Source of the DNA: an uncultured Flavobacteriales bacterium
Lineage (GTDB): Bacteria > Bacteroidota > Bacteroidia > Flavobacteriales_D > Crocinitomicaceae
DNA length: 6,691 bases
Reading direction: 5' to 3'
Assembly (NCBI GenBank): GCA_903879765.1
Contig: CAIRMS010000384.1
Span: 1-6,691, forward strand
The position numbers were made by a program, and so were the translations under genes. Under the pieces are notes generated by a model. The model did no database searches, was not told where the DNA came from, and saw only the letters and a program-made list of their open reading frames with translations. How positions within the stretch are numbered: position 1 is the first letter of the stretch; each line of letters starts with the position of its first letter. This document shows positions 1 to 5,677 of this stretch, piece by piece.

Positions 1-290
1 AATACCCCAAGAACGGTGAACAGCTTTTTAAACTTTTCACTCCGAATGATGGCGATGGAAAAGAGGTAATCCGATGAAATAGTGGTTAAAAGTAGAATGA
101 AATAAATCCCACTTGCTTTGTAGTAAAAATAGGCGCTAAATACGATGAGTATCCAATTTTGGTAAGCCCGACGTTTGGAGAAAAGTCCGTAAAAAATCAA
201 TAAGTTGGCAAACAAAAAGAGAAAGATCCCATGATGAAATAACATGGGTTGATCCTTTTGGTAAATAAATTGCTCGAGTAGGTTTTGCAC
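1..290 (-). CDS. MBOAT family O-acyltransferase, N-terminal part (runs off left edge)
   Basis: Reading the minus strand from GTG at 290 gives 96 codons open to the window edge. The product is very hydrophobic, with likely membrane segments near residues 21-37, 45-57 and 61-81. The stretch SAYFYYKASGIYFILLL (52-68) followed by an Asp-Tyr pair (74-75) closely resembles the N-terminus of AlgI/DltB-like MBOAT proteins of Bacteroidota. Family members carry acetyl groups across the inner membrane to modify polysaccharides; the catalytic His would lie beyond this window. The GTG start is one base after the stop of the SGNH gene and keeps the segment LLEQFIYQKDQP, which I recall from related proteins. 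The alternative is ATG at 245, preceded at 7-base spacing by an AAAAGGA Shine-Dalgarno-like site (253-259), which would shorten the protein by 15 residues. Tight packing implies an operon with the two upstream genes. The family call is fairly sure; the substrate is unknown. Confidence 0.82.
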   Translation of the reverse strand, partial: MQNLLEQFIYQKDQPMLFHHGIFLFLFANLLIFYGLFSKRRAYQNWILIVFSAYFYYKASGIYFILLLTTISSDYLFSIAIIRSEKFKKLFTVLGV

Positions 291-291
291 G

Positions 292-1125
292 TTATTCGGT
301 TGGTACTTTTAATAATATGGTTGGTGAATTCCCAGCGTAAGTGGTGTCCTTGCTGATGCGGAGATTCAATACATTTTTTTCAGTCATTCGTTGAGCAACT
401 TCTTTGAACCAACTTTTTGCTCCGGATTTAGATGGATGTCTGCCGTCTGCCGCTCTGTCTAATTTAAGTAAATGAGAAGGATAAAATAATTCACCAAAAA
501 CTCCTTGAATGACATTAATTGAACCTTTGTCCTTCACCCATGCAGCAGGACCAATAAAATAATATGGAACTCCAAGTTGGGATAGTTTATACTTGATGAT
601 TTTTGAGTAGGATGCTCGTTTCTCGAGGTCATTTACAAACAATTCATTTAATCCAAGTGCAATTAGGATGAAATCTGGTTTGAATTTTTTGTAAAAGTAT
701 TCAAGTGTATCTGTGCTTGCCCATTGTTTTGTCGATGATCCATACCAAATCACGGATCCCGCAAGTTGGTAATTGTTATCCATCAAGGATTTTCTGACCC
801 AAAATCGTAGGTTTTCCAATTGGGAATCCCCAATAAATAAGATGCGTTTTGAACTATCGCCACTCGTGGTAAAAAGGGTGGGAGTGCTTCCTTTTGTTCC
901 TTTGACCTGTTGAGCACCTTTGATGACTGTGTCCTGTTCTGAATTAGTGCTATCAATCTTCGACTGAATCCCTTCAGGTTGGGAAGTTAATTTAAGATCT
1001 GTGTCTTTTTCAATGTAGGGTGATTTCAATTCAATCATCCACTCAGGAAAAAAATAAGCCTTCACAAAAAACAATCCAAAGAGGACGTATAAAGATAAGC
1101 CTATGTTTAATAATGTTTTCTTCAT
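292..1125 (-). CDS. Membrane-anchored SGNH/GDSL hydrolase-like protein, probable O-acetyltransferase partner of MBOAT
   Basis: This 277-residue protein has one N-terminal hydrophobic segment (about 6-26) that probably anchors it with the body in the periplasm. A polar linker (about 35-93) follows, then an SGNH-type domain. Block I is ILFIGDSQ (95-102) with nucleophile Ser101. Gly129 in WYGSS fits block II. GLNE (158-161) with Asn160 fits block III. DGRHPS (227-232) supplies Asp227 and His230 of the catalytic DxxH. All expected catalytic residues are therefore present. In known systems (AlgJ/AlgX, PatB) such proteins transfer acetyl groups, delivered by an MBOAT, onto a polysaccharide or peptidoglycan. 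Here the MBOAT gene starts one base after this stop, and the upstream gene ends two bases before this start, so the three are probably co-translated. It could instead be an esterase that removes acetyl groups; sequence alone cannot decide. The substrate is unknown. Confidence 0.85.
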   Translation of the reverse strand: MKKTLLNIGLSLYVLFGLFFVKAYFFPEWMIELKSPYIEKDTDLKLTSQPEGIQSKIDSTNSEQDTVIKGAQQVKGTKGSTPTLFTTSGDSSKRILFIGDSQLENLRFWVRKSLMDNNYQLAGSVIWYGSSTKQWASTDTLEYFYKKFKPDFILIALGLNELFVNDLEKRASYSKIIKYKLSQLGVPYYFIGPAAWVKDKGSINVIQGVFGELFYPSHLLKLDRAADGRHPSKSGAKSWFKEVAQRMTEKNVLNLRISKDTTYAGNSPTILLKVPTE

Positions 1126-1127
1126 TA

Positions 1128-2390
1128 TTATTGAGCAGATTCTTCAGGCTTTGTCGCTTCCTCTTTCAATCTTTGTTCCTCAAGTTCTTTTTTCTGTTTC
1201 TCTTCTTCTTCGCGCGCCTTTTTCTCTTCCTCTAATCTCTTTTTGTTTTTAAGAATCAAGGATTTGTTTTTTAACTCTAATTCAGCCACAGGCGTGATTG
1301 GTTTGGAAGTTAGTGGGAATAGATTTTGTAACTCTCCGCTGTAATAGAACTCGTAACACAAGCCACCAAAAGTGTAAATGCGATTTGCCACTTGGAAATT
1401 CGATCCGCCAACTTTCGGGTGAGCACTTGGTTTACTTTTTTGATAGCCAAGATTAAACAAGGTCCCGATGATTTCTGGACGGTAAGCGAGTGTGAATCCA
1501 GCTCTTTCCCAATGTGCTTGATACTGACGAATCAAAAATGCGGTATACAAATAAGAATAATAGTGATCACCACCTTTAATGAGGCGTTGAATCGTTTTGT
1601 ATTTGTGTGATTCGATGGAGTCATTTACAAGTCCAGGGAACGCGTCATTCACATTGATGCAGCTTTGGAAGTAATCTCCAGCATAAAACGGAGAAACGGT
1701 ATCGAAAATGGTGCGTTCAATGCGTAATGCGGTATTTTGAAGAATCCCCGTTACTCCATAACCTCTATTCGTTGGAAGAATCAATCGGCTAAAAGGAACA
1801 ACGTACTGTTTGAATTTCTCTCTTCCTGAGTTAAACATACGTACTTGTTCACCTACAAGACACATCACTAAAAGACGTGGCTCAACTCCGGTCATGCGTG
1901 CAACTGAGTCAATGGCTTTTTTATCGTTGGCAACGGCTTTACAGAAATCTTTCCAAGCTTGCGAATGCGCCCAAGGATATAAGTTTTCCGATTGCTTACT
2001 TGTTAATTGGTTGATTTTCGCGAATTCACGTTGAATTTTTTTGTCTTTTACCAAAAGTAATTGGATGGCATCAAGCATTCTTGAAGCAACACGAGCATCT
2101 TTCGATTTGTGGTAAGCTGCAATAATGATTTCAGCATTTTTCGGGTATCGGTGAGATAAAACCCCAACTTTTTGAAAAACGCGCGCTTTTAGAAATTGTT
2201 GATTTACTGTATCGACTTGATCACTGTACTGTGATGCTACTTTATCGAAATAGCGATTGTTGATGTCGACATCACCTTTATCATTTGTCCACTTTAGTTT
2301 AACTGCCAGCGCTGTAAACATTAAAAATAGGGCAATCATCGCTAATAAATGGATGACAACCTTGTAACTGATAATAAAAAATTTCTTCAC
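1128..2390 (-). CDS. Membrane-anchored lytic transglycosylase-like (lysozyme-fold) protein with Glu/Lys-rich C-terminal tail
   Basis: This 420-residue product begins at GTG; an in-frame TAG two codons upstream excludes an earlier start, and the first ATG (residue 18) would cut into the membrane segment. Residues 8-30 form a signal anchor. The middle looks like a diverged SLT/lysozyme core: GVEPRLLVMCLVGEQVRMF (168-186) matches the helix that carries the catalytic Glu in soluble lytic transglycosylases, making Glu181 the candidate, and GYGVTGI (210-216) stands where those enzymes have their Gly-rich GLMQI-like motif. RPEIIGTLFNLGY (304-316) and the Gly-rich 327-345 stretch add conserved-looking blocks. 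Residues 380-412 are a Glu/Lys/Arg-rich probable coiled coil. If active it would cleave peptidoglycan strands in the periplasm; it may equally be a binding protein. It heads the operon with the SGNH and MBOAT genes. The fold call is by eye and moderate. Confidence 0.7.
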   Translation of the reverse strand: MKKFFIISYKVVIHLLAMIALFLMFTALAVKLKWTNDKGDVDINNRYFDKVASQYSDQVDTVNQQFLKARVFQKVGVLSHRYPKNAEIIIAAYHKSKDARVASRMLDAIQLLLVKDKKIQREFAKINQLTSKQSENLYPWAHSQAWKDFCKAVANDKKAIDSVARMTGVEPRLLVMCLVGEQVRMFNSGREKFKQYVVPFSRLILPTNRGYGVTGILQNTALRIERTIFDTVSPFYAGDYFQSCINVNDAFPGLVNDSIESHKYKTIQRLIKGGDHYYSYLYTAFLIRQYQAHWERAGFTLAYRPEIIGTLFNLGYQKSKPSAHPKVGGSNFQVANRIYTFGGLCYEFYYSGELQNLFPLTSKPITPVAELELKNKSLILKNKKRLEEEKKAREEEEKQKKELEEQRLKEEATKPEESAQ

Positions 2391-2423
2391 GTTCTAATTA
2401 AAAAGTGCTCGAAATTAAGGCAA

Positions 2424-2458
2424 TTCAATGAAATAAAAAAAAAGGATTTCAAATTGAA
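2424..2458. repeat. Imperfect inverted repeat in the leader of the three-gene operon
   Basis: The left arm TTCAATGAAAT (2424-2434) can pair with ATTTCA (2446-2451) plus TTGAA (2454-2458), leaving a 2-base AA bulge. The loop is 11 bases and starts with nine A residues. It lies 34-68 bases upstream of the GTG start of the transglycosylase-like gene, so it could be part of an operator or leader. It is AT-rich and may be chance. No convincing Bacteroidota promoter (TTTG plus TAnnTTTG) could be placed around it. Confidence 0.25.
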
Positions 2459-2540
2459 GGCTAGAATAAGTGATTTTTCATAATCTTCAATGGTTAATCT
2501 TGGCTTGTTTTAATCAAGTTTTACTTTGGAAATGGTTGTT

Positions 2541-2629
2541 GTTAATGTGCTAATTTTCTAATGTGCTAATGGGTTAATTTGCTACTGTTTTTACGCCGCG
2601 GCGGAGTGCTAATGGGTTAATTGGCTTCT
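2541..2629 (+). repeat. Octamer-array intergenic element, copy 1
   Basis: Most of the 294-bp gap 2391-2684 is featureless AT-rich DNA, but this part is ordered. From 2547 it is made of contiguous 8-base units: GTGCTAAT, TTTCTAAT, GTGCTAAT, GGGTTAAT, TTGCTACT (to 2586). Then come G, TTTTT (2588-2592), four bases ACGC, and a GC-rich CGCGGCGGA (2597-2605). Octamers then resume as GTGCTAAT, GGGTTAAT and a decayed TGGCTTCT. Nearly all units end in TAAT. The same layout recurs at 5492-5590, with the 17 bases 2597-2613 identical. The element sits past the 3' end of the 186-residue barrel gene and before the operon, reading opposite to both. No open reading frame is evident. I do not know a name for this family. 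Confidence 0.85.
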
Positions 2630-2684
2630 TAGTTTGGGAGAATCTTTTAGAAAGCGCATTTTAACTTTGCTAATTGAATCAGGA

Positions 2685-3245
2685 TTAAAAATTCCTTGTC
2701 ACCCCCAAAAATAAAGTATTCGTCCATTTCGCACCAATTGGTGTGTTGTTCAATAAAAAGGTGTAGCGATATCCGAATTCAATGTCTACCTTTTTTACTT
2801 TGTAGCTCATTCCCAAGCCTAAAAAAGCGGTGTTGTATATAGTTCTATATTTCTCAAGTTCGTTGTACTCATAATAGCTACCGAAAATGTAATGAAAACT
2901 TGCTAGAAGATTCAACTTACTTTTAGCAGGATAAAAATAATACCGAACAAATGGACCAAGCCATCTCGATAAATAGATGCTAGGCATTAATGAATCCTTC
3001 ATATAAACAATTTGATAGCCTGCGTTTGATTCTAAACCGAGCACTAACCTTTCTTTATAGTTGACACCAATACGCGGACAAACTTTTAATAAACCGCCAC
3101 CATGGGTTCCGCCAACGATTCCAGCACCATAATTAACGCCTATGTGCAAACCAAAAGGATTCAAGGTGTCAGCCTTGCTTTTTTGGGACTGAACAAAAGT
3201 TGCATTCAAAAGGATGATAACATAGCTGAATAGTATATTTTTCAT
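2685..3245 (-). CDS. Small outer-membrane beta-barrel protein (186 aa), function unknown
   Basis: The product starts MKNILFSYVIILLN and has a signal peptide ending near QSQ (19-21), typical of Bacteroidota secreted proteins. The mature part is rich in Gly, Tyr and alternating hydrophobic residues. Probable strands lie near 32-39, 66-72, 97-105, 111-121, 140-148, 152-161 and 176-184, and the chain ends in the aromatic residue Phe186, as outer-membrane barrels often do. The size suits an eight-stranded OmpA/OmpW-like barrel, but I recognise no specific family. The start is ATG with AT-rich TTTTTAA just before it, normal for this phylum. The gene stands alone: 210 bases separate it from the upstream barrel gene, whose terminator lies in between, so it probably has its own promoter. 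No clear terminator follows; the octamer element lies 55 bases past its stop. Confidence 0.75.
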   Translation of the reverse strand: MKNILFSYVIILLNATFVQSQKSKADTLNPFGLHIGVNYGAGIVGGTHGGGLLKVCPRIGVNYKERLVLGLESNAGYQIVYMKDSLMPSIYLSRWLGPFVRYYFYPAKSKLNLLASFHYIFGSYYEYNELEKYRTIYNTAFLGLGMSYKVKKVDIEFGYRYTFLLNNTPIGAKWTNTLFLGVTRNF

Positions 3246-3265
3246 TTAAAAATTGTTTAAACTGA

Positions 3266-3282
3266 TTGATTTATAAAATCAA
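3266..3282. promoter_or_regulatory. Palindrome upstream of the 186-residue barrel gene
   Basis: TTGATTT, ATA, AAATCAA is a perfect inverted repeat with 7-base arms and a 3-base spacer, 21-37 bases ahead of the ATG at 3245. The position would suit an operator near the transcription start. The composition is almost pure A/T, so a chance origin is quite possible, and no regulator gene is nearby. Confidence 0.25.
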
Positions 3283-3408
3283 ATCGATTTTCAGTACATG
3301 ATCACTAACGAAATGATTTACGGAATATTGTTTCAAGCGAAATAATTGATTCCTTGAAGGAGGAATTATACAACAACAACTTTTTAATGAAGTTCTGAAA
3401 ATTGAATC

Positions 3409-3434
3409 AAAAAAAAGGAGTCCGAAGACTCCTT
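3409..3434 (-). terminator. Intrinsic terminator with cUUCGg tetraloop
   Basis: On the minus strand the transcript forms an 8-bp perfect stem, AAGGAGTC paired with GACTCCTT, closed by the loop TTCG between C and G: the very stable cUUCGg tetraloop. Six more T residues follow directly. The stem begins 21 bases after the stop codon of the 194-residue barrel gene and so ends its transcription before the 186-residue gene. On the plus strand the stem is not followed by a T run, so it should work in one direction only. Confidence 0.92.
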
Positions 3435-3455
3435 AAATGTTTTTGAAAATCAGGA

Positions 3456-4040
3456 TTAATCCAAGCTATATAAAACTTGTACTGAAAACCCATGATTCAC
3501 ATCTTTCGTTACTGTTGCACCCATTGGGATGGTTGCAGAGCGTGTTAAACCGTAGGTATAGTTTAAATTGACTTCAATCATTTTATCTCTAATTTCGGTT
3601 TGAAATCCCATACCTGCGGTCGGACCAAAAACACTAGAAATTTCTGAATAAAAATCACTGCTTAATGTAATACGAGCATAAGAAACACCTAGTCCCATTT
3701 TAAAGTGATTGTCATCAACATCACCAAAATACATTTCAGCAGCCACAGGTAGTGCAAAACCGAAATTTGAACCAGCAGTTGATAAAGTTCCTCCAACGGA
3801 AGGGTAGGCGGTAAGCCCAAATGTTGACTTGCGATTAACATCAAAGCCTAAACATGCTTTGTACGTCATCAAGGGCATTGTTCCAACCAGCCTTGAATCA
3901 ACATTTCCGTAAAATGGCGCAGAATAAACGACATGGTTTATTGCTCCAAAAAAACCAATACCAGCTGAGTGGTAATAATCTTGCGCTTGAGAGGTGAAAC
4001 TTGCGCAAATTAAACTAAGGGTAACTAATACTTTTTTCAT
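3456..4040 (-). CDS. Small outer-membrane beta-barrel protein (194 aa), function unknown
   Basis: The N-terminus MKKVLVTLSLICASFTSQAQ is a clear signal peptide, cut after QAQ (18-20). The mature 174 residues alternate polar and apolar positions with many Gly and aromatic residues. Likely strands include 24-31, 60-67, 73-80, 94-106, 113-123, 140-149, 154-163 and 183-192. The segment FALPVAAEMYFGD (95-107) resembles the strand-turn pattern of the porin-like/outer-membrane-beta-barrel families of Bacteroidota. It ends in Leu-Asp rather than an aromatic residue, which is less usual. I see no convincing similarity to the neighbouring 186-residue protein. It is a single-gene unit, with a strong terminator downstream and a divergent intergenic region upstream. 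Its role could be transport, adhesion or structure; the sequence does not say. Confidence 0.75.
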   Translation of the reverse strand: MKKVLVTLSLICASFTSQAQDYYHSAGIGFFGAINHVVYSAPFYGNVDSRLVGTMPLMTYKACLGFDVNRKSTFGLTAYPSVGGTLSTAGSNFGFALPVAAEMYFGDVDDNHFKMGLGVSYARITLSSDFYSEISSVFGPTAGMGFQTEIRDKMIEVNLNYTYGLTRSATIPMGATVTKDVNHGFSVQVLYSLD

Positions 4041-4191
4041 TTGATTGACATTTAGATACTGAATAAAGAATTTTATTTAACTTAATTTGATCGAACGTAA
4101 GTTTTTGTAAAATGTTGCATTCATTATTCTAACAACAGCATCCAACTCTTGTAACTTTTCGCGTTATCAAATTGTCCTACTAAAAACTTGT
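4041..4191. promoter_or_regulatory. Divergent intergenic region, presumably holding two promoters
   Basis: These 151 bases separate the starts of the 194-residue barrel gene (minus) and the 432-residue barrel gene (plus), so promoters for both must start here or be absent. The only near match to the Bacteroidota -7 motif TAnnTTTG on the plus strand is TAACTTTT (4152-4159), 32 bases before the ATG; no TTG is found at the expected -33 spacing. The assignment rests on gene layout, not on a clear promoter. Confidence 0.4.
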
Positions 4192-5490
4192 ATGCAAACA
4201 CTACTACGTTTCCTTTCCCTTTTCTTTTTCATCCAGAACTTTCATGCACAAGTCGATCAGCCTGTCAGTCGTATTTCGAAATTCGAAGTTTCTTATTCCC
4301 TCGGATATCAGCACCTACGCATGGGGGACATCAATCGTTATTACTTGGATACATTTGCGATACCCAATAATCTATTCAATCAGAACATTCGTCATTCCTT
4401 GTATCGAAACTTGGATCTTAGTTACCGATTTAATAACGGTATTGGATTTGGTTTCTCACTTAAAACGAATGGGCAATCCATTCAGCATGACAGCCCGATC
4501 TATTTTATGGATGATTTGGGAAACATTACGGATACGATCTTATCTAACAATCAATTGAAGGTTCGAAATAATTCATTCGGGATTTTTGCCCGAATCGATT
4601 GCGGGAAATTAATCGATCACTACAGTAAAACACCCGTTATGAATGATTGGCATCTGCATCTGATGGCAGGCGCGACCTTGAATACCATGTACGTGAATTT
4701 ATCCTCAAATTCCAGTGTATACAACCATGAATATCGCTATTTTCAACCCAGCATTGGATGGAACACACAAGTGAAAATCAGTTACCCAATTATCAGAGGA
4801 AGATCGTCACAGTTGCGTATGGGACTTACACTAGGATACCAACACGCGAAAACCAAGCAACTTAGAACGGATGCGGCAGAATGGATTGTTTTAGGTAAGT
4901 ATCCGATAACGGCAGATTTTTCCGGTTTCAACGCTGGACTAGGATTGAGTTACCAAATCAATCACGAGCGAAAAAAAGCACCTAGTTATCCTTCAAAAAA
5001 CGCTCTTTATTTAGATGTTTTCGGTCAAAGCACCTACGGATCTCTCGTTTATGAACGCATTTTAAACGTAGAATCAACAAGGATTCATCATTCACTTTCT
5101 CTTGGATTCATGCGTTTAAACCGCATTCCATGGGATTATTTAGGTATTGTTTCTATTCCACTTGCTTACAACGCTTATTTTGATTTCAATCGAACTAAAA
5201 ACTCACCAAATAAATTAGAACTTGGTTTCGGTATAACAGCCTTGGGGATTACGCAATTTGACTATGAGCCAGCACGAAAGGAACAATACCTATATCCAAG
5301 TTTGCGCATTGGTTATGTCTACCACAGTTATCGTAACGGTTTATTATTCAAAGCATCGTTTACACCTTTATTACCTGGATTTGTGAGACAAGAATATGCA
5401 GGGATTCATTACACCAATTTTGGCTCAGCTGGATTTTTTGATCGTAGAGTGATGCCTTGGATTGGAATTAGTATTGGGAAAACGTTTTAA
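4192..5490 (+). CDS. Outer-membrane beta-barrel protein (432 aa), first of two tandem paralogues
   Basis: The signal peptide is residues 1-20 (MQTLLRFLSLFFFIQNFHAQ). An N-terminal region (about 30-255) contains several barrel-like strands, including FEVSYSLGYQ (31-40), LDLSYRF (74-80) and WNTQVKISYPI (190-200). A C-terminal block begins at PSKNALYLDVFGQSTYGSLVYER (267-289, interrupted here only for description) and ends PWIGISIGKTF (422-432). That block, with its KLELGFGIT (341-349) strand, has the look of a conserved Bacteroidota outer-membrane domain of unknown function, and the chain ends in Phe. The start is ATG at 4192, preceded by AT-rich CTAAAAACTTGT with no Shine-Dalgarno site. The next gene downstream is a clear paralogue. 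The octamer element begins one base past the stop codon and no intrinsic terminator is evident, so read-through into the next gene is possible. Substrate and role are unknown. Confidence 0.8.
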   Translation: MQTLLRFLSLFFFIQNFHAQVDQPVSRISKFEVSYSLGYQHLRMGDINRYYLDTFAIPNNLFNQNIRHSLYRNLDLSYRFNNGIGFGFSLKTNGQSIQHDSPIYFMDDLGNITDTILSNNQLKVRNNSFGIFARIDCGKLIDHYSKTPVMNDWHLHLMAGATLNTMYVNLSSNSSVYNHEYRYFQPSIGWNTQVKISYPIIRGRSSQLRMGLTLGYQHAKTKQLRTDAAEWIVLGKYPITADFSGFNAGLGLSYQINHERKKAPSYPSKNALYLDVFGQSTYGSLVYERILNVESTRIHHSLSLGFMRLNRIPWDYLGIVSIPLAYNAYFDFNRTKNSPNKLELGFGITALGITQFDYEPARKEQYLYPSLRIGYVYHSYRNGLLFKASFTPLLPGFVRQEYAGIHYTNFGSAGFFDRRVMPWIGISIGKTF

Positions 5491-5491
5491 T

Positions 5492-5590
5492 GTGCAAATG
5501 GACTAATGTGCTAATGTGCTAATGGGGTAATGGGGTAATGTGGTAATGTTTTTCAGACGCGGCGGAGTGCTAATTTGCTAATGGGGTAAT
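5492..5590 (+). repeat. Octamer-array intergenic element, copy 2
   Basis: Seven contiguous 8-base units run from 5492 to 5547: GTGCAAAT, GGACTAAT, GTGCTAAT twice, GGGGTAAT twice, GTGGTAAT. Then come G, TTTTT (5549-5553), four bases CAGA, CGCGGCGGA (5558-5566), and three more units GTGCTAAT, TTGCTAAT, GGGGTAAT. The 17 bases 5558-5574 are identical to 2597-2613 in copy 1, and the spacing from the T run to the core is the same. The arrays differ in unit number (seven against five before the core), so unit gain or loss has occurred. The element fills the start of the gap between the two paralogous barrel genes. The remaining bases to 5677 show nothing recognisable. Confidence 0.87.
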
Positions 5591-5677
5591 CTGCGGTTTA
5601 TTTGTTTTCGTTCTTCTCACCCCTTAGCCAACTTTTCTTACGTTAAGAATACTAGCAATGAATTTTTCGATATTGAT

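Noticed and set aside
1020..1235. 71-codon plus-strand open frame rich in Phe and Leu
   Set aside because: It is antisense to the start of the SGNH gene and the Glu/Lys-rich tail of the transglycosylase-like gene; the Phe/Leu run is simply the complement of Lys/Glu codons.
1392..1610. 72-codon plus-strand open frame
   Set aside because: Fully antisense to the well-supported 420-residue gene; no signal peptide, motif or start context.
1810..2034. 74-codon plus-strand open frame
   Set aside because: Fully antisense to the 420-residue gene with no recognisable protein features.
2410..2417. TAATTTCG on the minus strand as a -7 promoter element for the three-gene operon
   Set aside because: One base off the TAnnTTTG motif and well placed 20 bases before the GTG, but no TTG lies at the expected -33 distance; such matches are common in AT-rich DNA.
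2588..2613. GC-rich palindrome CGCCGCGGCG in octamer element copy 1 read as a terminator hairpin
   Set aside because: It has no loop, is not palindromic in copy 2 (GACGCGGCGG), and the T run lies before rather than after it in the plus direction, so termination is not supported.
2541..2629. Octamer arrays as a CRISPR array
   Set aside because: Units are only 8 bases, contiguous and without spacers.
4188..4558. Two overlapping plus-strand frames (4188-4370 and 4244-4558)
   Set aside because: They lie in other frames inside the 432-residue barrel gene, which has a signal peptide and a paralogue to support its frame.
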